From Platycnemis pennipes (taxonomy: Eukaryota > Arthropoda > Insecta > Odonata > Platycnemididae), in the NCBI GenBank assembly GCA_933228895.1, contig OW121854.1:51750609-51814608 (forward strand): a DNA stretch of 64,000 nt, in the 5' to 3' direction. Below, in pieces: positions 35,065 through 46,690 of the stretch (positions are counted from its first letter, which is position 1; the number at the start of each line of letters is the position of its first letter). The translations under genes were made by a program, and so were the position numbers. Below the pieces are notes generated by a model, which made no database searches, was not told the origin of the DNA, and saw only the letters and a program-made list of their open reading frames with translations.

Positions 35065-35074
35065 TATATAAAAG
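35065..35074 (+). promoter_or_regulatory. TATA-box-like sequence
   Basis: TATATAAAAG, a strong match to the TATA consensus, lies about 30-40 bases upstream of GTATCATTGC. No transcript or gene downstream is recognised, except a weak snRNA-like similarity at 35,092-35,180. Confidence 0.3.
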
Positions 35075-35440
35075 CGCCCCACCAGGTTTCTCCAGTGGCC
35101 GTATCATTGCAAGAGGTATTATTTAACGAATAATAATGTTCAAAGTAGTGCAGTGAGTTTCTCCGGGAGAAAGAGGCCAATACTATATATATATATACTT
35201 TGAGTTTTCAGAAATCACTTACAACATTTTTATTTTACAACTTATTTTATTTTACAGAAATCTCTTACTTTGTTAGAGGTTAGAGGTTACGTCCATTCTC
35301 CAAATTTATTTGTTTAATGGATAAAAAGGTTCTGAATATCTGAGATTCTAAAGTTCAGCGACTTAAAGTTATCACTCTCAAGAATGACAAAAACTGAGGG
35401 ATCTTTTTCAGTGGAAATTCGTGAAACAAGGAGTGAGTTA

Positions 35441-35612
35441 CAATTTAGAGGTGCATTAACAAATAAAGCTTATCTTATCTTAACCACTAATCATAAGATC
35501 CTTTTGACTTTAAACGTTATTATTCCCCGCCTACTGTATTAGCACGATCCTGGAATTAGGTTTTCAAAGTGCTCCTTCTGCTACAGCTATAACACACTGT
35601 GTTATTTACCTT
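35441..35612 (+). repeat. Dispersed repeat, copy 2 of 2
   Basis: Direct-orientation partner of 33,454-33,622, diverged by substitutions and small indels. The two copies bracket the TIR element and the CpG block. Confidence 0.85.
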
Positions 35613-35639
35613 GCCCCCTGCGATAGATACAATATATGG

Positions 35640-35700
35640 ACCTGCTCTAGGTTAGATTTGAACCTGTGACATTTTACCGACCTGACTACCACAGGAGGCT
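35640..35700 (-). repeat. Possible tRNA-like SINE remnant
   Basis: On the minus strand GTGGTAGTCAGGTCGG resembles an A box and CAGGTTCAAATCTAACC a B box at tRNA-like spacing. No body recognised. Confidence 0.35.
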
Positions 35701-36439
35701 TTCACCATTATCCTCCATAATCACGTCTAAAATGTCCTTTCTTGTTTCAATTCCTTTTATGGTAAAAAATTATGCTATGACCGTGTATTCCTTAAAAATA
35801 TTCGAAAATCATTGGCACAACTCTTGTGCCTACTTATATTCACCTTGTTTCGATGAAATTGGTATATCGACCGCATGGTTAGAGATTTTTCCCTAAAAAA
35901 TTCTATGAAAGATAACGTGGGGGAAAAAAGTATTTTTCAGTAATGGGGATTGAGACCACATAAAATTTGAACCTTTTTTTTTATTCATATTTTGCCTAGA
36001 AATATTTACCTTAATGTCGCTATAGTTTTACTTAGTGCAATCCAACAATAAAGGATAATTGACATCCATTAATTTCTTTCATGCTTAGGAATTTAGATTT
36101 GATGTTTTTCTTTTGGAACATTCTTATGCTCTTAATTTTTTCTATCTCATAGCCAGTCAAGAATTTTTTTCCATTTTTCAAGATCACATTTTTCATATAA
36201 TAATGGATTTTTCCCCTCATGCGTACTATAACGAAAAATCCGTAATAATGGATCAAAGTTTTAAGAATTGGAAGGTTATGATGGTGAAAGCCCCATGCTT
36301 GTATTCATTAATGCCGGCAGTAAGTGATATGAAGCCATTAAGTGGGGGTGGTGTTGGGGTTTAATTTCGCGGAGGAGTGTAATTAAAGTCCGAAGTCATC
36401 CCAAAGTTTTGTTTGCTTTATGATGGATTTTCACATTAG

Positions 36440-36920
36440 TTCGCGTCTTGTCTAAAATCAATTACCCGCGAAAATGTTGCAAAATCGGAGTAGGATTCGA
36501 GAGGGACGACGAAGGGAAAAAAGCGACGCGCCTCATCAAATATCGGGAGAGATGGTCGTCGGTCGGTGCTCGCTTAGTCCGGGCGACGACGCTTTCATCG
36601 ATTCCTCAATTTGCCATTAGCGGCGATTTTTCCGGAAATCAATCTGCCAACCACCGCGATTATTTGCCGGAGAGGGGGTATGGGGCGGGGGAGGGGGCGC
36701 GGGGGAGGAAGGGAGGAATGAGATGGCCTAAACGTAATAAAAGCGATGCTCAACTGTTGTAGCGAAAAAAATCAAGAGTGGACCATTAATTCAGAATGCT
36801 GCCGTTTCCGCTGTCAAGCCCCACCCTCTGCCGGCGCGAGGGAGAATCTCGCCGAGGTCAACGGGTGGCGGATTGGGGAGGGGGAGGGAGGGCGGTGTAA
36901 TTGACGGGTGGGGGTGGGGT
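36440..36920. other. CpG/G-rich block
   Basis: Dense CpG at 36,500-36,620 (AAAGCGACGCGCC, GGGCGACGACGC) followed by G-rich runs at 36,670-36,715 and 36,870-36,920. The 104-codon plus-strand frame (36,448-36,762) is open through this block but matches nothing I recognise and is probably compositional. Confidence 0.35.
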
Positions 36921-37149
36921 GGCATCATGTGATACGCACATGCCGTCCTGTTTCTCGGTTCTCTTTTCTGCCCTGAAAGCTTTCAAGCCGGGACCATAGG
37001 TTTAGTTGAGCCATTTTGGAAAGGGTTACTTGAATCAGAAAGGGATAGGAGCGGTTTTTTCGTCTTTTAGCTCTGGAGACTTGAACGCAGGGTTCTGATG
37101 GCTTTAATCCAGAAAGATATCTTCCCATCGCTGATTATAAATACTTTCC

Positions 37150-39650
37150 GTACTAAGGACTCAAAATATTTTAGCCAGCTGTCATTTCTCAATCCAACCT
37201 CCTCCAAGAACCTTCCCTCTTAAAATTAATTTGTGTCCGAGAAGGAAAACTTTAAAGTGATATTTGGGCTTTTTTTCGGATTTCTCTAATGTATCCAAAT
37301 ATTTTGGCGGCATAGCGATCCTTATAAAATCATCCTCTAGAGATTATCTTCACAATTCGTTTTCACGATTCTATTCATTGCATTTCTATTATACTAACTA
37401 CCGTGCTGTTCATATTTTCATGATTCCTTTCATGCAACATATTTTGATCCGCTAGACGCTTCGCAAAGTCCGCTTTTGTGCCTCCCTTCCAAAATCATAC
37501 TTTTCACCGTTTAGTTATTTTGTTATATTCGTTTGATTATGAATCCTTGCTGTTTTAAAAGTCTTGTTGCATATTGGAAGCTGTGAAAAGTGGAGATATA
37601 TATTGTTTTCCCTCGCCGCACGGCCAAGTTTGAATTCTGAGTTCACAGTTTTTCCGTCGGTTTGATATGCATCGTGATACCTAGTTGGTTGGAAGTTTTG
37701 ACTGAAAAAACCACCAAATCTAACGTAATCCCTACACATAGCTCAAAGCTCTATCCAACATGTTAACCTCCTTGTTTCAGGAATGAAATCATTGTCATTA
37801 TTTATTTAAAAAAATAGCCATTTGATAAAACAAGAAAACCTGCTAGTGGTTTATTCTTCCGCCTTAATTCGACCCGTTGTAACGTGATAGCTATTTAGTG
37901 AGTTATTTCGCCCAGAAGCTAATATGGAATTGCTTTTTGGGGAGGTATATTTCCTTGCCTTTGCAGCTCTCTTTGTACAATTTAAGGTGGTTGCCAAGGA
38001 AAAGAGAGGAATAGGGTTGTGGTTTTGCCCTATGGTTAAATTTTTGGGCCATCAAGTTGATCCCGAGCCTGAAAGTTGCCCTCACCGTCAACAGTCAGGA
38101 ATCGGCTTATAATTAGATAAAGTCACACCACTGGGTGGAGAATAGATCAAGAAACAGAGTATTAAAATTCAACGGGAAAGATTAATATCATGCCAGGTTG
38201 AGATTTGTAACGGAAGGATCGCATTTATTGATTTAATATTGTTCCCATCAAGGAAGGTATAGTTGAACTTCAGCCTTTAAACATTTCAAGTGTGGCATAA
38301 GCGTATTTATTCAACTATATTTTTATAAGAATTATCATAGTTTCCTTCAAAGCATCTTAGATGCCTATCCGTTTCATTATTTTCTTAAAAAAAAACCTAC
38401 CTGGTATTTCTGATTTTAATATTCGATTGACTACAATATTCCCCACTATTTTCATACTCTGACTTCAAATTTATTCCAGCTTCCTGCCTTCATTCTCCTA
38501 AAAAATCTGTCACGTTAACCGTCTCCGTTCTTTTTTCGGCTGTTGTCTCATTGTCCCAATCGACTTCAATACAATTTGCTTCTGTTTAATCCTCTCAGCT
38601 ATGGTCACGAGTTCCATGTTAGGCAGATTTTAATCACTTGAAACAAGTTTCTCGATGGTGTGTTCTCTGTAATTTTTCACCCATTACGTGTCACTTGTTA
38701 TGATAAATTATGGATATGCGTGAAATTTACAGCATTTATACGGCATCATATTGTATCATCATTTTCCGTATTAATATGAAATTATATGTGTTTTTGGATA
38801 TTTATAGCGTGGCTGACTTAAGAGTTAGCCGATGCAGTAATCACAGCATAATTGCCCATTCCTTAGTTCGACATCTAGTACTCTTTCACAGGGTAGGAAA
38901 AATATATATATATTCTTTCGAGAAGGGTGATATTTTTTCAATTACTCACTTTAAATTGCACACTGGCATTGGTTATCTGTACCTGTAGAAAACATATAAT
39001 CTAATATTGGAGTAAGAGATATAATGAATATTGTACGCTTAATATAGATATATTGCTCTCCATTTTTGTAATGCATATAAAATTAGATTTAGTTTATGGA
39101 AAATACGGATGCAAATTACATTATGACTTAAATGAATAAAAATAGACGAATAAATCACTTTGATTTTGATGCGTTATTGTCTTTTGTAGACCATAGGGAC
39201 GTAATGATATTTTTCTCTAAACTACTATTTCTTATCATACCTATGTCATATATAAAATGTCTAAGTTAATACAAACTTAATCTCATTAAAAACAGGCCAT
39301 CTCTTAGATAGTAATTTGGGGAAGAATCAGTGTTCCAAAAAAATTTCAACGTTCCTAACGCCTCTTATTACGTGTTGGGACATCTTAGAGCTTATATTCC
39401 GATCGTGTAAGCTATTGATGCAAGAATTGCAGTAATCACTTTAACTTTATATTCCATGGAGGTTTTTTCATATATATTTTGTATTTTATCTTATTTAATG
39501 CTAGTGAATTATCTTTTATCCCTACGATGGTGGCAGTTTACATCCTTGACTAACGATAAATATAAGTAGGGAATGAACAGCACGGCTTTAAAACTTTAAT
39601 TTTGAAAATAATTCAGGTGCATATTTTAATTGCTAGTGAAAATTGGGATT
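37150..39650. other. Unassigned AT-rich sequence
   Basis: No recognised gene or repeat beyond a short ATATAT tract at about 38,900. Confidence 0.45.
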
Positions 39651-39664
39651 TATGATCCGAGCAT

Positions 39665-39946
39665 CTATTGGAACCAAACGTCTTCTGCAATGATATGGTT
39701 TAATTTATAATATAATCCGCATGATATGAGTTCACGTAAATAATTTTTTTCAAGCAAGCTTGTGGGTATGTTCTTTTTTAAACACAAATCATTGAAATAT
39801 CGGATTAAATCATGCGATCTCTTAGGGAAACCTAAATTATTTTCAGGATATAGGACGAAAGCTCTCCCGTTCCCAAAATGAAATTTGTTTATTATTAATA
39901 TTGTGTTATATAATGGGGTTAAATTTCTAGGAAGCCCCATATTCAT
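39665..39946 (-). CDS. Unrecognised open frame, 93 codons (doubtful)
   Basis: Minus-strand frame whose composition is more protein-like than its neighbours: GLPRNLTPLYNTIL, NLGFPKRSHDLIRYFNDLCL, then SLLEKNYLRELISCGLYYKL. Mixed charged and hydrophobic residues without low complexity. No domain, signal peptide or membrane segment is evident, and there is no neighbouring frame to join. It could be an exon of a host gene, a decayed transposon piece, or chance. I do not assign a function. Confidence 0.2.
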   Translation of the reverse strand: MNMGLPRNLTPLYNTILIINKFHFGNGRAFVLYPENNLGFPKRSHDLIRYFNDLCLKKNIPTSLLEKNYLRELISCGLYYKLNHIIAEDVWFQ

Positions 39947-39959
39947 TCTTCCACTCGAT

Positions 39960-42790
39960 AGTACTTGCGGATATCATCTCGCTTCACACGAGGCTTAATT
40001 TCGTTTCTGTAGTGGGCAGCTATCACTTTGAAATCCAATTAATCCCTGAGGCCCGAGAACCATCTGAATATGATGAAACGCTTCCCAGCATTAACACTTT
40101 CCCTAATTTCAGAATCGTAGATTAATCATAACTTAATTCTTTTGTGTTTCCGTTGAACGAGGATGGCTGGAGGGGAAGGAGCTAGTTTGATGATTAATGT
40201 GATTGTGTTTGCGTCCATGTCACGCGCTTTCATTCAAGTCCAGTTGGATGTTCTTCGGTTAAATATTTTTTATTTACTGAGCTTAAAAGTTCAGAGGGAA
40301 GGGTGCTGACAGCAGAAAATGCTTAATATGGCTCAACAAATGGAGGCGGCCGCATGCCGTTGACCTTAATGAAAATGATACCGGCGAAAGTGTAAAACCA
40401 GGAGGATGTTCTTGTCAACGATGGGGCTGTCGCCCATAAATCTTTTTTTTTAATTCTTTTGCAGCATAGTAGTGAGTTTACCAGATTATATTTTTGGTCG
40501 ACAAACTGTGAAACATTACATTTTCACATATTTTGGTGACGATTGATTTAACTCAGCAAAGTTTTTAAGTACACTATATATTCAACAGAGTTATTGCTGT
40601 GAAATAATACGAAATCGTCATAAACAATGGTTTTCAATGTTGGAATAATTTTCGTCTATGTTTAAACAAATTAAATTTTGATTAAACCGGGTTGTAAAAT
40701 ATTATTCTAAATATGATTTCTCCAGCTTGCATAAAATACTTATTTTCGTTCTAGCATATGTTTGGGGGACAAATGTTTTACTGCAATCTCATCTTGTAGA
40801 TTGTGATTTATGTTTTGTGTTAATAGTCATAAAACGATGCACTAAAGATCGATTCTTGTATCTATTTAAGGCTCCATTGTACTTGATCTTAGGGCATATG
40901 CTCTGACAAGAGACAAATCATTTCATACATTCAGGAAACAAAATACCATTCAATCTTCAAAATTATAATTACAAATGGAAGCGATTGAAGTATAAGATAA
41001 TAAATCCTAAATAAATTCTTTGAAAACATTCCATAAGCGTTTTGTTGATGCTAATATGATCAATCGCTTCACGTTATGGGGTCCTATTTTCTTTTTCCAT
41101 GGCACTTTCAATGAGATTACGACTCGAAAATAATTTTAATTGCCATATATCACCTTTAGAAGATTACCTGAGCTTGCTTATTTACGGAAAACTGGAATCG
41201 TTATTTTCTGCTTCCTATTGTTTATATCCACAGACGGTGAACTAACTGTTTGAACATTCTTAGTCTATTAAAGTTATCTAGAAATCGATATTGTTTTTCC
41301 CCCACCAAATGACACTCAGTAAGAAGGAAAAATGGGATCAAATTTAATTTGGGGCACCATTTATGCATTTGCAAAAATTATGATGTTAGCATGAGAACGA
41401 ATGGAGTGAAATACACGGGGATGTAAGCCAATGATACAACTGAGTCTTACGCTTCTTGCAACAAATCCTTGGATTTATGGTGGTCGGTGATGAGCATTTA
41501 TGCAAATTTGGAGCAGTCAACTCCCCATTAAGTTTCACCTCGGGACACCAGAATTTATTTTAACATAAGTTGAGCTTGAACAGTTTATTACGGCCTTTTG
41601 TTTGCGGTCTGAGAGGCGGCCTCGAGTCCGTTTGCTTTTCCTTATAATTTATTCTACGTCCCTGCATCACATATATCATGCGTTGCTGGCTGGCCAACAT
41701 TTGCTGCTTTAATTTTTCATTAATCCTTGCCTCGGAGGATTGCACTTATCCGTTGTGGCAGCATGAATTTCAATGGCCATGATTTTTTTCTCCCAGTTGA
41801 AGAATGAAGTACTTGGCAATGATTGCGTATTTCATCTATGGGACCGAGATTATGGCAAAAGGTAACGTTTTCATGAATAGACAATGCTGGCAAAAAGCAT
41901 GCATCGCCCACATGACTTAATCTAGTATTACTCGACGGAGCACACATCGCTTTTATGCCCTGGACGGCATCTCTCCATATCACTTCCCATCTGGATGGCT
42001 TATCGATTCTATTATAAAATTTGAAAGCTCCAATTACGTTTACTCTGCTGTTAAAAGTCCAAAGAGGTCATTTATGAATAGCAAATAAAAATCAATTTAT
42101 CTAGATCATTTCGGAAATTGGGTGTTTGGCCGAATCAACATTCATTGCAGTCACCAGGTATTTTTTAATTGAGTGCCACTCCTGTTCTTTGCATGTCATT
42201 TATCTATGGGCGCATTACCTCCCTTCATACTGACACATTTCCTACGCCTTTATATGCAACACACAATAAATTTTCTTTTGTTTCCTTGCTGTTGTTAAAC
42301 CAGCGTTGGTCTAACGTTAAGAGCAAACCCAGTTTCTAAGTTAATTGTTTAATCTTGAACGACATTCTGCAACTGACTATACCCCGCATGGAACATAATA
42401 CCTTCAAAAAGATGGAAAGTGGTCCTAAATAAGATTAGGTAGAATTTTAAGGCGTATACTACTCTTCATCGCATTTAATGCACATATTGGCTTCTTCTCT
42501 ACTCTATTTTCTTTGCAGATCGACGTATATCCTACCACCTTTCATTCCATCCATAATATTTCCTCTTTCTTCTTCTCTCTTTCCCTGTATTCTGTCTCTA
42601 ATAATGACCTAGCACTCCATCTCACTCACTGCCTCTCCCATGTCCATAATCTGCCGTCTAATAATTTTGCCTATAAACTTTCTTCTTCCCTCATCATGCT
42701 TAAGTAATAAATGTAATTGAAATAATTTAATGAAGCTCTAATAACAGGCTTAAAATGTTCTGAGTTATGACACTACCGAAAGGGAAGTCG
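39960..42790. other. Unassigned AT-rich sequence
   Basis: No recognised gene or element. The adjacent minus-strand frames at 41,560-41,983 show no domain. Confidence 0.45.
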
Positions 42791-43132
42791 TTTTCTCATA
42801 CTTCAGTTTGAATACTGTACGCATCATCACCGGAATCCAGACTTTGCGCATTGCCACAGACCCCGCAATTGAAATTCTCTTGAACTTCAACAATATTTTT
42901 ATCCCCTTTTAATTCATATTTCCCGGAATATGGTGATTCCGCACTTAAAGTACGTTGGAATGCAATTATTTGTAATTTACCTTTGATTTTTTTGTCAGAG
43001 TATTGTGTTGTAGGAATCACAAATTTTAATTGATTACATATGTCTTTATTTATATAGGACTTGGTTTTTTCCCGGCCAACTGATGCTGTGAATTCATCGC
43101 GGGTTTTCCAGTGGGTAAGGTATTCTGCTGCC

Positions 43133-43170
43133 GAAGTTTCAATGGCTAACTCCCTCATCATCCTCAGGGC
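43133..43170 (-). ncRNA. Degenerate hammerhead-like motif in PLE tail
   Basis: Minus strand: CGCC, CTGAGGA (43,167-43,161; N7 is free in the hammerhead core), a decayed stem II, GAAAC (43,140-43,136), TTC, GGC. Stem I GCC/GGC is intact, but stem III has lost its pairing G (TTC instead of GTC), so activity is unlikely. Confidence 0.45.
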
Positions 43171-43399
43171 GTTTGATGCCGGGATAGATTCAAGATTCAA
43201 AGAACGTTTATTTACTCCAATAACATTTTACATAAAATATTTGATAACAATAACAATAACAAACAATAATATTATAACAAATATTGGGGAGCCCTGCTAT
43301 AGGATTTAAGAATCCTCTTCAGGGTTTTGTGCTTGATGATTGTCTATATAAATGTCTTTGGTTTTCATCGTCTGTTTCATTTGCTTATTCGTCGTACAT

Positions 43400-43850
43400 G
43401 AGTGCCTATTGGTCCGGCATTTGGTCCGGCATTTGCCCGAGGTGCAGGGAAACCCGTAAAGATTTGTCACCCTTATATATGCTCCCGATTGGGTCAGGTG
43501 GCTCCTGATTGGCTGCTGTCCCTCTTCCTCCTCGCTTCTCTGATTCTGAGAATAATGGGTCTCCAGGATTGGCTGATAGCATACCCTGCATCTCTATTGA
43601 GATTTCTCTCCTCCAAGCTGATTTCAATGGCCTCTTTGGTCAAATGGTTCCAGTATCCGTTTGCCCTACTTATCATTTTGGTGTCGTTAAAACGGATGCG
43701 GTAATATTGCGTTAGGCTGTGCTCCGCGATGGCTAATTCCTCGGGATAGACCAGTCTTATGCATCATTTGTGTTATTTTACTCTTGTTTCTATGGTCTGG
43801 CCAATGTACGCTTGCCCGCATTCATAGGGGATGCGATACATTCTGCCAAA
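43400..43850 (-). pseudogene. PLE GIY-YIG endonuclease remnant
   Basis: Minus translation: VYRIPYECGQAYIGQTIETR (GIY-YIG core region with the Y-I-G and a following Arg), then a stop, then LVYPEELAIAEHSLTQYYRI, then LTKEAIEISLEERNLNRDAG and YAISQSWRPII. KEAIEI---NLNRD-GY-LS--W is the hallmark C-terminal block of PLE proteins. The domain would nick target DNA for insertion. Stops (after ETRVK and after HK) and a later frame change show decay. The plus-strand frames at 43,402-43,715 are shadows. Confidence 0.85.
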
Positions 43851-44122
43851 GATTGACCAAAGAGGCCATTGAGATCAGCTTTGAGGAGAGAAATCTCAAT
43901 AGAGATGCAGGATATGCTCTCAGTCAATCGTGGAGACACATTATTCGCAAATTAGAGAAGCGAGGAGGAAGAGGGACGGCAGCCAATCAGGAGCCACCTG
44001 ACCTGATCGGGAGCATATGTAAGGGTGACAATTCTTATCCCTGCTTCAAACGCCCTGAGGACGATGGCGGAGTTAGCCATTGAAACATGAATGGAAAACC
44101 CGCGAAGATTCACAGCATGTCC
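43851..44122 (+). mobile_element. Penelope-like element 3' region, plus copy
   Basis: Plus-strand copy of the same PLE tail: LTKEAIEISFEERNLNRDAG, YALSQSWRHII, then a frame continuing to about 44,083, and the same non-coding end (AAACGCCCTGAGGACGATGG ... ATTCACAGCATG). It is head to head with the minus copy and carries an internal deletion after GGGTGACAA relative to it. The N-terminal GIY-YIG part is missing. Confidence 0.85.
44055..44086 (+). ncRNA. Degenerate hammerhead-like motif, plus copy
   Basis: CTGAGGA (44,055-44,061), a good stem II (ATGGC-GGAGTTA-GCCAT), GAAAC (44,082-44,086), then AT instead of GTC. The cleavage-site triplet is lost. Confidence 0.45.
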
Positions 44123-44129
44123 CCATTTT

Positions 44130-45050
44130 TCTCAATATATTTTGCATTCCCAAAACTCTCATTTGATTCATTTCAGAAAATAGGTCGGTGTAGTCATAAC
44201 CTTTCCATTTTTCGCTAACGAAATACGGCAAACAAATGTACCTTAAGGCAGTTGAGCCAAATATTCATTATGGACCAATTTAATTAAAAATTATGTAGGA
44301 AATGAGATTTATAGATGGAATTTTGTTGATAGCAATTTTTTATTTGTTGTTTGCAGAGAGTCAGGCATTGCGTAGGTATTACTTCGAGGTGAAATTGATG
44401 ATACATATGCTGAAAATTAAATAATTTAAAATATTAGTCAGAATTCAGTGGAAAATGTTTAACGAATTAATAAGTGAAACGCTTTTAGTTAAAAAAACGC
44501 TGACCTGAATGTTGAAATCAAGTAAAGCTATATAAAACCACATGTTTATAATTTTTGGTGAACAAAATTCTTCATTCTATCCTTCCTCCAATTTTACTTT
44601 TGCCTGAGATGGTCAGTAGCGAAGCAAATTGGAACTAGAGAGCCTTTATGGCTTTAAATCTAATTGATTTTGAGTGTTATAAAGGCTGCCTTTCCAGTTT
44701 TAATTCAGTCCAATTACTTGTGACAAAGAAAATCGCGTTAGTTCCAGCGGAAATTATTAGGTCGAAACGCGTATCAAGAAGCTAGGTATGATAAAGCGAA
44801 AAATGTAGTCTTTGCATTCGACGGGCTATTGAAGCCTTCACTCAGATTATAACGATCTTAATTTTGCCTCACGTCACAAGCAATTCATTGATTACAGATC
44901 AATTTTATAAGTCATAAATCTACTTTTTCTCTACCTCAAACGAGAGCTTGAGAATTTGGGAGCCTTAGGATCCCATAGTTGTGAATGGAATCAGCTGATG
45001 AGAAAGAAAACAAAAAACCCATTGGCCGATACGTTAAAGCGAGCCTGTCA
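44130..45050. other. Unassigned AT-rich sequence
   Basis: Nothing recognised on either strand. Confidence 0.45.
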
Positions 45051-45059
45051 GGTTGACTC

Positions 45060-46100
45060 CATGCTTAGAGAAAGGCGGTGAAATGGGGAAGCACTAACGT
45101 GGCGAGGCCTGGTGGAATTATTGGTGGGCGGATCAAAATGGGTTGGGTAGTGGGAGTGTTACTCGAAGGAACGCCTAAGGAACGATACGGCGGTTGTGCA
45201 GCGGACATCCTGATGGAGTGGCGATGTGGGAGCAGAGTTGTTTGACTTGAGGGCGGCGCCGAGCGAAGTCTTTTTGAAAGAGTAAAGAGGGACTTTATTT
45301 TACTCGGAGCCGGGTGAAGGGTGAATGAGAGGAAGTGTGGGTAGGACATGGGGAGGGATGGGCGAGGCTCAGGAAGAAGAAGAAGGGGTATGAGTGGTAT
45401 CCTGGGAGGAGAAGAGGGCTTCGAGAGGTCGACGTGGAAGGAGTCTGGAGGAGGAGTTGGAGGGAAAGGAAGAAGAGACCAGGTGTGGGGGGAAGGTTAA
45501 GGAGGAAGTGGTCGTCCTAAAGACGTGCAAGAGAGGCTATCTGTGAATATTTCATCGCCAGTTTACGTCCGATGGCTTAAAACGTCCCTCCTCCACACTC
45601 CCTCCATAACCCCGCGGCCAAAAAGGAGTTGAAGGGTGTTTGCAGAGAGGTAACAGGGTTGAGGAGGAGCAGGAGATGGAGGGAGACCAGAAGCGGGGAG
45701 GGAGGAGCGACGGGCGGAGGTTAAGTTTTGGGAAGGGAGAGACGTCAGCAGAGATGTAAGGCTATTGGATGTGGCGAAGGGCTTTTGCGAGGGGGTAGGA
45801 GAGAGAAGTTGGTGGTGTCGGGGATTTCTTTGGCGGGGGGGAATGGGAAGTGGGTGGAGGGGAAGTTTTGAGTTGCTGAAAAGGAGATAAAGCATGAGAC
45901 AAGAAAAAACTCCACCGGCGGGAGGTAGTGTTGGAGCTCTTGGAGGCCAGAGAGTACTTGATGACGCGTCAGGTTTCTAAGGTTTAAAAGGAGCTCCGAC
46001 GGATGGTTTAAGGGAGAATCCTGGGCAAACTGAGGAAGACGGAGGAGAATAATACACATTTTAAATGGCATGAAGGAAGCTTTAAGAAGCAGGAAAATAA
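45060..46100. other. Strand-asymmetric purine-rich block
   Basis: For about 1 kb the plus strand is dominated by G and A (GGGAGG, GAAGAAGAAG, GGCGGGGGG). All the long minus-strand frames here (45,065-45,349, 45,563-45,895, 45,745-46,107) are Pro/Ser/Leu-rich, as expected for C/T-rich DNA. The frames do overlap into a near-continuous minus-strand reading, so a decayed Pro-rich ORF cannot be excluded. Sharp composition borders suggest an inserted element. Confidence 0.4.
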
Positions 46101-46483
46101 ACAGCAAAGGAAAAATGACTATTTCCGTTGGAGCATTACCTCGAAGTACATACCAAAATTCTGGGATGACATGTTTTAGAGATTTAGAGGCTTCCTAAAA
46201 CCAAACATTAATATTCAGCCTCGTACTAGGTCTTGGAATATATCTGAAAAGAAAATTTGATGACAGTGGGGGCAACAAGCAAATGGTGCGAGTATAAGTA
46301 CAAAAAAGGTAATCGGGAATTTAGTTCTCCGGGACAATCTAAAATCTGTTTATGAAATGCCAAAGATTCAACAAGGAAATGAAATTTATAAAGTTTTTGG
46401 AGTGAATTTCCACTGCAGGTCCTCATGGATGACCGAGGGAGCATAACGGTTTATATTGATTAATGCTTATCGCTTTTTACTCG

Positions 46484-46690
46484 AGGGTTTAGTGTAGTGG
46501 TTAGACTACTAGCCTATCACCGCGTTCGAATCCCGGCAGTGGAAGAAATTTTCAATGATAGACTTGGCCCCACTTGAGTGTTTTGTGGAGAACATTCGGG
46601 AACAGTATTTCACTAAGCCGTAGTCCCCTCGGAGCCTTTTCGTTAAAAGCAGGCTAATGTCGATGCCGGTTTTCTCTCCACCCTTCCTCC
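46484..46690 (+). repeat. tRNA-derived SINE, family 2, with A and B boxes
   Basis: A box TAGTGTAGTGG (46,490-46,500) and B box GTTCGAATCCC (46,524-46,534) at tRNA spacing, followed by the family 2 body (CACTAAGCCGTAGTCCCCTC, TTCGTTAAAAGCAGGCTAAT). The best promoter of the family here. Copies at 10.4, 14.0 and 27.0 kb are related. Confidence 0.85.

Larger units (their letters stand above)
43072..43850 (-). mobile_element. Penelope-like element 3' region, minus copy
   Basis: Minus-strand GIY-YIG endonuclease remnant (43,850-43,400) followed by a non-coding tail with a hammerhead-like motif (43,133-43,170). The tail ends near ATTCACAGCA, at the same point where the plus-strand copy ends. The reverse transcriptase is absent. 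Its 5' side meets the inverted plus copy at about 43,850. Confidence 0.85.

Noticed and set aside
44993..45015. CTGATGAG near 44,997 as a hammerhead start
   Set aside because: No stem II or GAAAC plus GTC follow at usable distance.
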